The notes below the pieces were generated by a model. The model was not told the DNA's origin and ran no database searches. It saw only the letters and a program-made list of their open reading frames with translations. The translations under genes and the position numbers were made by a program. This document shows, piece by piece, positions 10,377 to 20,167 of a stretch of 64,000 nt of DNA (its first letter is position 1; every line of letters starts with the position of its first letter). Location of the stretch: the NCBI GenBank assembly GCA_025175895.1, contig CM046005.1:65868325-65932324 (forward strand), in the 5' to 3' direction. The DNA comes from Wurfbainia villosa (Eukaryota > Streptophyta > Magnoliopsida > Zingiberales > Zingiberaceae).

Positions 10377-11884
10377 TGATGTGAGCAAAACATATAGAGT
10401 TTTAGGAGTAGTTTTCGCTCACATCTCATTACATTTTATGTTAGTTTCATGCATATGTCACTCTATTTTGCATGCATTTCCTATTTTTTGGTTCAGAGGT
10501 CTGCTCTTTTTACTTTTGTGTGTAGGATAGCATTTCATGGGAAAATGGCGCATTTTTGGAGAAAAAATGGAGTAATTTGTGGAGCACGGACCTTAGGGAA
10601 CATGCACTGGCCATGTCCCAAGTCTTGGGCATGTTTTCGAAGCGAAACAAATCAAAACGGAGGCTCCAAAAAAACACATGGCCAGGCCGTGTGAAAACAC
10701 ACGACTGTGTCTTTTTTCTCCAGCATAATTTCCATTCGAGATTTCACCTATTTTCCAGCCTTGCACACGACTAGGCCATGTGAAATTCACACGGCCATGT
10801 GGTGGTGTCACGAATTCAAAGAAATAGGGTTTTTCAAGCATTTATGGAATGCCGGAGCCGCCTCTGTATATAGGAAACTCATCCAAGAGGCGAAGGATCA
10901 CGAGGGAGCCGCCCGAGGGCTCCCAAACCCTAGGGGGAGGCACGATGGCTAGGATGGCATGCCGAAGCCCTAAAAAGCTTCAGTAACTCGCAGCGGGGAG
11001 GAGGAATGCCGCTGGAGGTCCACAACTGGAAATACAACGCCGGAGAGAAGATCACAAAGCATCGTATATCTCTATTTCTGTGCTTTATTTCTATTGTATT
11101 CAAACTTAAACATGTTTTGTGAATCTTCCTTCGTATTTATGGATTAGTACTTTCGATTCTAGGATTAGGAAGTAGCTTGAGTACATAAACAATGTTGGTT
11201 CATAATAAATGTTGGCCAAAAGTTTGATTTGACCATTGGTAGTTGCTTTTTATTATATCTACGTGTGTTTGGCTTTCTTTCCGTTGTGTTTAGGCGATAC
11301 GAGGTGGTGACATCCCTCGCAATCTAAAATTTAGGAGGTTTGATCCAAGGAACCTAGGGGTAAACCTGACCTCCCATAACTGCGGGGAGAAGGGAGCGGT
11401 GGAATCAGAAACGGTCCACCGCAAGGATTGATTTGACATTCTCATACCCTCTATCCCATCCTTTTGGGCGGAGATAGCTCCCGGTGAATGCAATGACTCT
11501 GTGGGAGAGTGTATGATGTCCCTTCCCTAAAACCGTAGGTAAACATTTAGACGACGCCAATTGACAACATTGTTCTGTGGTACACAAGCAAAACCGAAGT
11601 CCTAGAATCACCTTTTAAGACCCTGACACACTCTTTTTCTCCTCCGTGTGACACCGTACAGAGTAGGGTCCACCGATAGTCCTCACCAACCGACTCTCTC
11701 AGAGATTACGTCCGAACAATCACAACCACTTAGTGCATTGGTATTCGAATCTCAGTCCCTGTGGGATCGATAAATCTTTATTACTTGACGACATCCGTGC
11801 ACTTGCGGGCGTTGAGTGCGAGAGTGCGCTTTGAGTCCTCGACGGTATCCGTCATGAGATTCGAGGTCGCATCCGTGTGCATCA
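10377..11884 (+). repeat. 5' LTR of element H (1508 bp)
   Basis: It starts TGATGTGAGCAAAACATA and ends GTGTGCATCA. It has repeated ACACGGCC/GGCCGTGTG palindrome-like blocks (10670-10800), a TATA box at 10867-10872 and a long R-U5 part. The pair with 16124-17628 aligns along the full length with scattered substitutions. ORFs inside are shadows. Confidence 0.9.
10867..10872 (+). promoter_or_regulatory. Probable TATA box of LTR H
   Basis: TGTATATAGG context; the 3' LTR has the equivalent at 16609-16616 and LTRs G and I have it on the minus strand. Confidence 0.55.
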
Positions 11885-11890
11885 AGTTTT

Positions 11891-11908
11891 TGGTGTCGTT
11901 GTCGGGGA
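11891..11908 (+). other. Primer-binding site of H (Asp tRNA type)
   Basis: TGGTGTCGTTGTCGGGGA follows the LTR by six bases. It differs only by C-to-T changes from TGGCGCCGTTGCCGGGGA, the site commonly seen in plant gypsy elements primed by Asp tRNA. Confidence 0.75.
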
Positions 11909-12046
11909 CTGATTGATTCCATATCAAATCGAACAGTGATAAATTGGATTGAACTTAGGATAGATTTATTTTTCTTGTTTTATTTTATTTTATTTCAGTT
12001 TTGTTTATTCAGTTTCTCTTTCCTTATTTATAATTTTCTGCATATA

Positions 12047-13120
12047 ATGATGCATGATTTTACTCATGATTATGGTCAATCTAATGCTGTATGTTTTGGT
12101 AACATTTATTGTGAGCATTGTGGTGAAACATGACATACTATTAATAATTGTCCAAATATATTCGAACCTTCACAATTTGAACAAGAAGATGTCACCTACA
12201 ATTACAACGCATGGCCACAAGATGATCCCTATTTATATAGTTATGACCATGGCTACGAAAACCCTCAATATTGTCCGCCTAAATCCCAATTGAAGAAAAT
12301 GATGGAAGATTTAATTCGAACAGAACAAGCGGCGAACGCTAAATTCCGACGGCGGCATTTGCAGACAGAGACTCAATATTGTTTCCAAAATGAGAACGAG
12401 AGCTATGAGTCACCATGCAAATTTTATCCAGAACCAAGTCCCCACTTAGAAGCCCTGCTAGATAATTTTACTAGGGAATGCGAGGAGCATAGCCAACAAT
12501 TTGCAAAGATGATGGAACGGGATCTAGCTAGAATAGAAACCAAACGACTATAAGGTGGCTTTAATAACTGGATCACATCTAATAGGGTGGAAACTCACTT
12601 TGAGCGAATGAATGAGGAGGGAGTAGATGACATAGAAAGTGAAGAAGTACAATCAATTCAATCACCACTAGAAGAAGAACTTGAGGATTATATAATTGAT
12701 ATTTTAATCGAGGAGAGCATTGCTTCAATCCAAAGACCTCCTAACCTCAAGGATCTAGAAGAGCCTACCATAACCCTCACCCAAACTTTAGCTACCAATA
12801 ACGAAGCCCATTTAGCGATTTGTAATGATAAAATTTCATTCGACATAATAGAATCTGCTAACCAACCTTTTGTTGAGGATGTTCGTGGTGAGTTATGTTA
12901 TTTACAACATTTGGGCAAAATAGAATATTATGATCAAACTCCTAATGATTACTTAAGGCTAAGCATGTTCAATCTTGAACCAAGGAAGGCAACTAAAAAA
13001 TACCTTGCCCCTCCATGAGCAAGATTTAAGAGATATGATGATAAGGGACCCCAAGGGAGGAGGTGTAAGGTGAACAAATATCTTTCTCCCCCACGAGCAA
13101 GATTCAAACACCTCAAATGA
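12047..13120 (+). pseudogene. Gag-like ORF with N-terminal zinc knuckle (element H)
   Basis: A single frame from ATG 12047 to TGA 13118-13120, about 357 codons, broken by stops at 12131-12133 (TGA), 12551-12553 (TAA) and 13016-13018 (TGA). A CX2CX4HX4C knuckle (C-E-H-C ... H-T-I-N-N-C) lies at residues 22-36; its interior holds the first stop. The following part is acidic, Glu-rich and probably helical, and ends with two copies of a PPRARFK-like motif, the first of which has lost its Arg to a stop. The third stop is explained by CGA to TGA. No protease motif is present. The placement in gag is inferred from position and knuckle. Confidence 0.6.
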
Positions 13121-13606
13121 AACATAGGAATAAGGTCGAGCTAAAAGACCTTAAACAAAGCGTTTCTTGAGAGGCAACCCAAGTTTAGTTTTAGATTTCC
13201 CTTTTCGATTGCATTGCATACATTTGTTTGATTTTAGTTTTGATTTCCATCACATTTAGAGTTAGGAATAGAAAAGAACTTTGCTAGGCAAAAATGAGAC
13301 CCATATTAGCCTACACGGTGAAGTGTATGAGAAAATTTGGGCCATGGTGCATAAATTGGCAAAAAAATGGGGACACACGGACTATCCATGTGTTTTCCCA
13401 TGGCCGTGCCCGATTGACCAGAGGCACACACGGCCTGGCCGTGTGTTTTCAAACGGTCGTGGCGCACGAGGTTAAAAGGGGTGAGCCGTGTGTTTTCACC
13501 ACATTTGCACTGTGTGCTTCAAAAGTTCTTGCCCTAGCCATGTGATTTCATTTTCCCCATCCTCTAGAAGCATTTTTAACCTCTAAATAAGACAAAGGGA
13601 GAAAGG
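13121..13606 (+). other. Inter-ORF region of H
   Basis: It contains GGTCGAGCTAA-N-GACC, also present after the gag-protease ORF of G (about 61910-61935), and a stretch with ACACGGCC and GGCCGTGTG blocks (13371-13500) like those in the LTRs. Confidence 0.6.
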
Positions 13607-15136
13607 ATGAGGAGGACCAAGACCGTAGCATCCCGATCCGACTCCTCGGAGCGATGAACAAGGAGAGCCGATGCCTCTCAAGCTCCGGAAGAGGGTAACG
13701 CCCTACCCCCTCTACTTTTTCGCAATAATGAACATAGAGATAGATACAATATGCTCTCTAGTCGTAAACTTACTGCTACTAGGTACTTAGATGAGGATTT
13801 GCTAGAATCTTTAGGGTTGTTGGGTGATATGCAAACCCTATTTGCAAAAATGAGGTGGGATGAGATTATGGGAATAAGGCACCTAACCTACCCTAGGATA
13901 GTTTTGGAATTTTTGAGTTCTTTAGAGGCGGAAGTTTTAACGGGTAGAGAAAGCGAGGAGGGTAGGATAACTTTTAGGCTTTTTAATATTGAGCATAAGT
14001 GGACCCTTCACCAATGGAACTCATGCTTTGGCTTGCCAAGTGGGGCAGAGAGAAGGACCCCTAATGGGTACAACTCTCGTATGATTTGGACTGAGTTGAC
14101 AGGGGAGCACGCTTATGATCCATCTAGGGCCAAAGCATCGCGCCACCAAAACCCCGTCTTTCGATACCTCCACCGCATCATGGCCAGTACTATATTTGGT
14201 CGTGGGGAGAGTGGCGGTGTAGTTAGAGCCAGCGAGCTTCTTTGCCTATGGGATATGCTACAAGAAAGGAGTAGCATCGATGTAGGGTCCCACTTCATCA
14301 AACACTTAGTGAAGATGGGCAAAGCAGCACGCGGAGAGATCAATGTGGGAGGCCTACTTACCCACATTTGCTATAGGATGGGGTACGATTACACAACATT
14401 AGAGAGTATAGAGGGGAGCCCTAGGATCGACCTAGGAGTATGCATGGCCATGAAAATGATTGTAAGAGAAGGAGACTCTTTATGCTTTGTAAGGAAAAAT
14501 CTTACGGCCCTTAGGCTTCCCGACCTGGATCATACCACCATTATTATACGCGCCAACTGGCGCTTGGACCAGATAGTGGAGTCCCCTCCACATGAGGGAC
14601 CATCCACATCAGCGCCTTGTATCACTCTCCCTCCAGTCCACACATGCATAGGAACCCACCTAGTCCACGCCGACATGAACCTACACCTGCACCATGACCT
14701 TTTTCTACCTTTGAGCAGGATGTAGGTACATCAGCCTATGATTTCTTTGAGTTCCGATTGCGCCTCAATGACATTTACACTGAGCAGCAGCACAGAGGTA
14801 GCGATGGGAGGAGCAGAGCGCCTACCAGTAGGCGGAGTTCCAGGGATTCTGAGAGCATTTCCAGTGAGCTGAGGAGTTTTATGATGAGGCCCGTATATAC
14901 TTCCAGGAGGAGGCTGTTCGTCGCCAGGATGAGGCAGCCTACCGCAGGGAGATGCGGCAGCACATGCATGCCCAGCAGGTGCAGTGGGCTAGGGAGGAAG
15001 AGAATCGAGCAACCGCTGCATCCACCAGCTCTCAGATCGACCACATGTATATGTGGCATCAGCGGCTCAGCAGCAGGTTCCCTAGGATCCTGAGATGCCC
15101 AGGCTCCCAGACTTTCCACCTTGTCCACCCTATTAG
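13607..15136 (+). pseudogene. Env-like third ORF of Athila-type element (H copy)
   Basis: The homologous frame in G is about 515 codons. Here ATG 13607 opens the frame, a TGA at 13655-13657 replaces a Gln seen in G, and the frame is then open to 14725, including TRYLDEDLLESLG near residue 50. After about 14640 the sequence shifts frame and only pieces of the proline-rich linker and charged C-terminal part are readable in other frames, ending with PPY-stop at 15134-15136. No signal peptide or clear membrane segment is seen. Athila-family third ORFs are called env-like by position; function is unknown. Confidence 0.7.
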
Positions 15137-16110
15137 AGGTATATTTTAATTTAAGTCTGGGGAGGGAGACCCCAAGATTTATTTTGTTTTGTTTCCAAGC
15201 AGTAGTTTCTTTTCTGGTATTTTCATTCATTTGTTCATGCATGCATGGGTTGTTGAGTTTCTTTCAGCACCTAGTTTTTGTTATCTGTAAAGCTGCCTCA
15301 GTAGTATTTTTGTTAAAGTTACTTACATGAGTTGTTCCCATAGGTAGCTTAACTTCATTTATCTCGTGGTATTTTATTTTATTTGTTCTAATGAATGTTC
15401 TAGACTTACACTGGTTAGTTTTTATTTTTACACCTACACATGTCGAATACTCTGAAAGGGAAAATCTAGTACATACCTAGTTATGATTCTTCTTAGTAGT
15501 CTAGTACTTTGGAATCCATAGGTGACTCTAGGTTTAGCATTTTAGTTATTGGAGATGCTCAGATTGTGTAAGCCTATTCGGAAAAATCAAAATCCCAGTG
15601 AGCCGAAATAAAATAAAAGAGAGAAAAGAAAAGAGAAATAAAAGAGAGAAAAAAATAAATGAAAAAGAAAACAAAAAAAAAGAGAAGATTATGAGGGATA
15701 AAAAAATAGTTGTCGTGGGTGGAAATGGCTAGGTGCCCCTTTGAGACCGAGTTAGGTTACTGGGAAAACACCTACCAATTTCTCTCAATACCGAGCACGC
15801 CTTTGAGACTTTGTGCTAGATCTAGGAAACGACCCTCACTTTGGGCAGGTAAGTGCTTAAGAGCTGGAGACCTTAGGAAAGCTATAGGATGACAACTTAA
15901 CTCACCATGGAACGACTATCCCCTAAGAATGATTCACTTAGCACGAGCACGAGGAGCTAATCTAGTGAATTTCTCGAACATATTTATTTTTCTTTGATTG
16001 TAAATACCACTTGATAAATTTAGTTAACATGCTAAGTATGGAACAATATTTTTTTTTAAAAACAAAAATTTCATGGCACTGAGGTTTGCTTGAGGACAAG
16101 CAAAGATTCA
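15137..16110 (+). other. 3' untranslated region of H
   Basis: Noncoding; includes a purine-rich AAGTCTGGGGAGGGAG at about 15155 resembling the PPT, and an A-rich run (15600-15690). It matches 25011-25741 plus 59764-59906 of G in reverse. Confidence 0.65.
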
Positions 16111-16123
16111 AGTCTAGGAGAAG
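16111..16123 (+). other. Polypurine tract of H
   Basis: AGTCTAGGAGAAG directly before the 3' LTR; in G the same place reads AAGTCTGGGGAAG. Confidence 0.8.
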
Positions 16124-17628
16124 TGATGTGAGCAAAACATATAGAGTTTTATGAGTAGTTTTCGCTCACATCTCATTACATTTTATGTTAGTTTCATGCA
16201 TATGTCACTCTATTTTGCATGCATTTCCTATTTTCTGGTTCGGAGGTCTGCTCTTTGTACTTTTGTGTGCAAGATAGCATTTCATGGGAAAACGGTGCAT
16301 TTTTGGAGAATAAATGGAGTAATTTGTGGAGCACGGACCTTAGGGAACATGCACTGGCCATTTCTCAAGACTTGGGCATGTTTCCGAAGTGAAACAGATC
16401 AAAATGGAGGCTCCAGAAAAACACACGGCCAGGGTGTGTGAAACAAAAGGTCGTGTATTTTTTCCAGCTTAATTTCCATCCAAGATTTCACCTATTTTCC
16501 AACCTTGCACATGGCCAGGCCATGTGAAATTCACACGGCCGTGTGGCGGTGCCGCGAATTCAAAGAAATAGGGTTTTTCAAGCATTTATGGAATGCCAGA
16601 GCCACCTCTATATATAGGAAACTCATACAAGACCCGAAGGATCACGAGGGAGCCGCCCGAGGGCACCCAAACCCTAGGGGGAGGCACGATAGCTAGGACG
16701 ACACGTCGAAGCCCTAAAAAGCTTCGGTGACTCACAGCGGGGAGGAGGAACGCCGCCGGAGGTCCACAACTTGCAATACAACGCCGGAGAGAAGATCACA
16801 AAGCATCGTATATCTCTATTTCTGCCCTTTATTTCTATTGTATTCAAACTTAAACATGTTTTGTGAATCTTCCTTCGTATTTATGGAGTAGTACTTTCGA
16901 TTCTAGGATTAAAGAGTAGCTTGAGTACATAAACAATGTTGATTCATATTAAATTCTGGCCAAAAGTTTTATTTGACAATTGGTAGTTGCTCTTTATTAT
17001 ATCTACGTGTGTTTGGATTTCTTTCCGCTGTGTTTAGGCGATACGAGGTGGTGACAGCCCTCGCAATCTAAAATTTAGGAGGTTTAATCCAAGGAACCTA
17101 GGGATAAACCTGACCTCCCGTAACTGTGGGGAGAAGGGAGCGGTGGAATCGGAAACCGTCCACCGCAAGGATTGATTTGTCATCCTCATACCCTCTATCC
17201 CGTCCTTTTGGGTGGAGATAGCTCCCGGTGAATGCGGTAGCTCTGGGGGAGAGTGTATGATGTCCCTTCCCCAAAACCGTAGGTAGACATTTAGACGACG
17301 CCAATTGACAACATTGTTCTGTGGTACACAAGCGAAACCGAAGTCCTAGAATCACCTTTTAAGACCCCGACACACTCTTTTCCTCCTCCGTGTGACACCG
17401 TACAGAGTAGGGTCCACCGATAGTCCTCACCAACTGACTCTCTCAGAGATTACGTCCGAACAATCGCAACCACTTAGTGTATTGGCATTCGAATCCCAGT
17501 CCCTGTGGGATCGATAAATCTTTATTACTTGACGACATTCGTACACTTGCGGGCGTTGAGCATGAGTGTTCCCTTTGAGTCCTCGACGGTATCCGTCGTG
17601 AGATTCAAGGTCGCGTCTGTGCACATCA
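16124..17628 (+). repeat. 3' LTR of element H
   Basis: It starts TGATGTGAGC and ends GCACATCA, followed by the target duplication AACCC. It aligns with 10377-11884 throughout. Confidence 0.9.
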
Positions 17629-17689
17629 AACCCTTAGAAAAATTCCATTTATTACCGCAGAGAATTTGATTTAGGTGTCAAAAACCTTA

Positions 17690-18010
17690 GAAATATTAAT
17701 AACCCCTGCAAAAACATACAAATTAGCCTTTAAGCTCTGTATTAGGCATAAAATGCCTTAGAAACAACCATTGACCCCTACACAAGAGTATTAGTCAACC
17801 CTTAGGCTCTGTTTTAGGCATAAAAAGCCTTAGAAAAAACCAATAACCCTTGTAAAAGAGTACTAATTAATCCTCAAGCTCTATATTAGGCATAAAATGC
17901 CTTAGAAAAAAAATATTTTTAACCCCTGCAAAAGAGTACTAATTAGTCCTCAAGCTCTGTATTAGGTGTAAAATGCCTTAGAAAAATATTTTTAACCCCT
18001 GCCATAGAAA
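17690..18010. repeat. Tandem array of 72-76-bp units (element K)
   Basis: About four copies with AAAATGCCTTAGAAA and CTCTGTATTAGGCA; successive TGCCTTAG marks are 72, 72 and 76 bp apart. It lies just upstream of the antisense gene of K. Confidence 0.8.
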
Positions 18011-19914
18011 AAAATTATAGGAAAAAATATTAGGGCTAATAGAAATTCTTAACTTCAATTTTCCTCTTCATCGACCATCATACTTTTTCTCTTTTTTCCT
18101 CTTAAAAGTCACTGCATTCGCTACCGTTCAAACTCTGCTTTCACTAGGAACCCTACCTTCCTCCTTCGACACTTTTAAACTCTCTGCAACCAACCTCCTT
18201 TCATGGCTTCCTCCTCTACTATTCCTTTCTTTAATTATCTTGATTCAATCTCACAAAGAGTTATTTATACTTCTATGTCACAGGTTGCTTTTGAACTTCC
18301 CTAAGTCCCTATTATAACTATTGCCGAGCCAGATCAACCAACCCTCACTTTCATTTTTACTAACCTTAGTCCTTTTCCCCCAGAACAACTTTCAAATCCT
18401 TTTCTCCCTCCTAATACTTTACTCCTCACATAACCTTCTTCCTCAACTCCTCCTTCAGAACCTCTGCCCTCCTCTGATACACTTATTCATAATCTACCTC
18501 CTGATACTTTCCATGACCCCATTGAACTTTCCTCATCTCTTTCTCCCTCCTCCTCCACTGACGATCTTCCCTTATCCTCCCTATTTTCTAGTAGACAACA
18601 ACAACCCATAGCCCCCTCCAACCCTATAACCCTAGCATTGACAACCTTCTCTCCTTTAGACCTTCTAGTACAAGCCGTATCAGATTCTTACCCTAGCCAC
18701 CTTCTTTCTTCTCTTTCTATACTTCCTATACCTCCTATCCCAGATTCACCTCCTACACCTCCTTCCCCTATCATCCTTTCTGATACTCTTCTCCCTGTAT
18801 TAGACTCTATCTTAATGCAGATTACTCCCCTCTTCACTTCTTAAGAAATTCCCTTGATCTTACAAGAATTAAAACAAAGCCTCTAGACAGTAAGTTTTCT
18901 CCTTCTACTAACTGCCTTTACTTGTACAAATAAACTATTTCATATTGCTTTAATTCCCTTTTTAAAGTACCTCCAAACTTCATACTGTTGGGATGTATAC
19001 TAAAAGCCTAGCTCTTTTGTATGAACATCTTTATTTTGAAATAAGAATCACATGATCATTGTTTGCATATTTTTATGATTATGCAAAATTGCCTAATACT
19101 TTACATTGTAGATAACATTGTGCTTGGGTGTGGCACAGAAGATCATGTTATCAGTCCCTTGTAGAGTATAAGTAGAGGCTCACAACCAAGATGGTTTTGG
19201 ACAAACCATTGGCATGGTTGTAGTGTAGCTTGGTATTGGTTTGTCTTGACCATAGAGTTACACTATTACACCTCGGTGTATTGAGCAGGACCGACATAGA
19301 GGTGATTCAATTTGTTGCTGACTACATAATTGAATCGGACCTCGGATATTATGTTGTACATGCTCTTAATCCCGATATAATAACGGGCACATGTACTTAG
19401 TATTTATTTCTTTGATTTACCAGAGGGTGAGATTTCTATGGATTAAATCAATATGCCCGGTAAGTTGGGAAATGATATTATTTACATGGTGTGCCGTTGA
19501 TTATAGGAGGAATCCGTGTCCTATGTATTAGGTTGATGATGTCCCCTTGAGGAGCTCATAAGGTTCATCATGTAAACCCTGCAGGTTGACTTAGTCAACA
19601 TGATGATAAGGTTGAGTGGTACTACTCGAGGAGTTAGATGTTAATTAATTGATGATCAGCAAATCAATTAATTGACGGACATTCGATATCTTAAACACGG
19701 GGAGATGGATGTACAAATAATATATGGAGCCCATATTAATTTATGGGGGTTGGTGAGGTAGTTCGATGATGATCCTCTAGTGGAATGGAACATCATTGAT
19801 GGATCAAGTTTGTGTGGTTCCGATCCATCAGATGGTCAAGACCCAACTCCTCCTCATGGTCCCTATCGTAGCCTAATATAAACCTCATGAAGTATAGATC
19901 AAATAATGGAAAAC

Positions 19915-20135
19915 AAATCTCTAGATCCGACGGTTGGGATTAAATCCCTAGAACCGACGGTGGAGATTAAATCTCTAGATCCGACGGTTGGGATTAAATC
20001 CCTAGAACCGACGGTGAAGATTAAATCTCTAGATCCGACGGTTGGGATTAAAACCCTAGAACCGACGGTTGAGATTAAATCTCTAGATCCGACGGTTGAG
20101 ATTAAAACCCTAGAACCGACGGTGGAGATTAAACC
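19915..20135 (+). repeat. Tandem array of 27-bp units in LTR J
   Basis: About eight copies of CCGACGGT-N-GGGATTAAAT-type units. Because the period is 27 bp, both strands stay open and give artificial 95-96-codon frames with a 9-residue repeat. Confidence 0.9.
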
Positions 20136-20152
20136 AAGGCCTAAACCTAACT

Positions 20153-20167
20153 CTATATATATATATA
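20153..20167 (+). promoter_or_regulatory. Probable TATA region of LTR J
   Basis: Alternating TA run after CTAACTC, at the place where E and A have TATAAAAGG. Confidence 0.5.

Larger units (their letters stand above)
10377..17628 (+). mobile_element. Element H: complete non-autonomous Athila-like gypsy element
   Basis: Two LTRs (10377-11884 and 16124-17628), primer site, PPT and a perfect 5-bp target duplication AACCC (10372-10376 and 17629-17633) define the whole element. The internal 4.2 kb holds a gag-like ORF with a zinc knuckle and an env-like ORF, but no protease, reverse transcriptase, RNase H or integrase. It could only have moved with proteins supplied in trans. LTRs, env-like ORF and PPT match element G, which supports the Athila-like assignment. 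Confidence 0.85.

Noticed and set aside
10556..11611. Several ORFs of 60-85 codons in LTR H, repeated in 16151-17624
   Set aside because: Both LTRs carry them, they lie outside the internal region, and they match no family.
15590..15690. A-rich run as the tail of a non-LTR retroelement
   Set aside because: It lies within the 3' UTR of H, no flanking duplication is seen, and there is no LINE coding sequence nearby.
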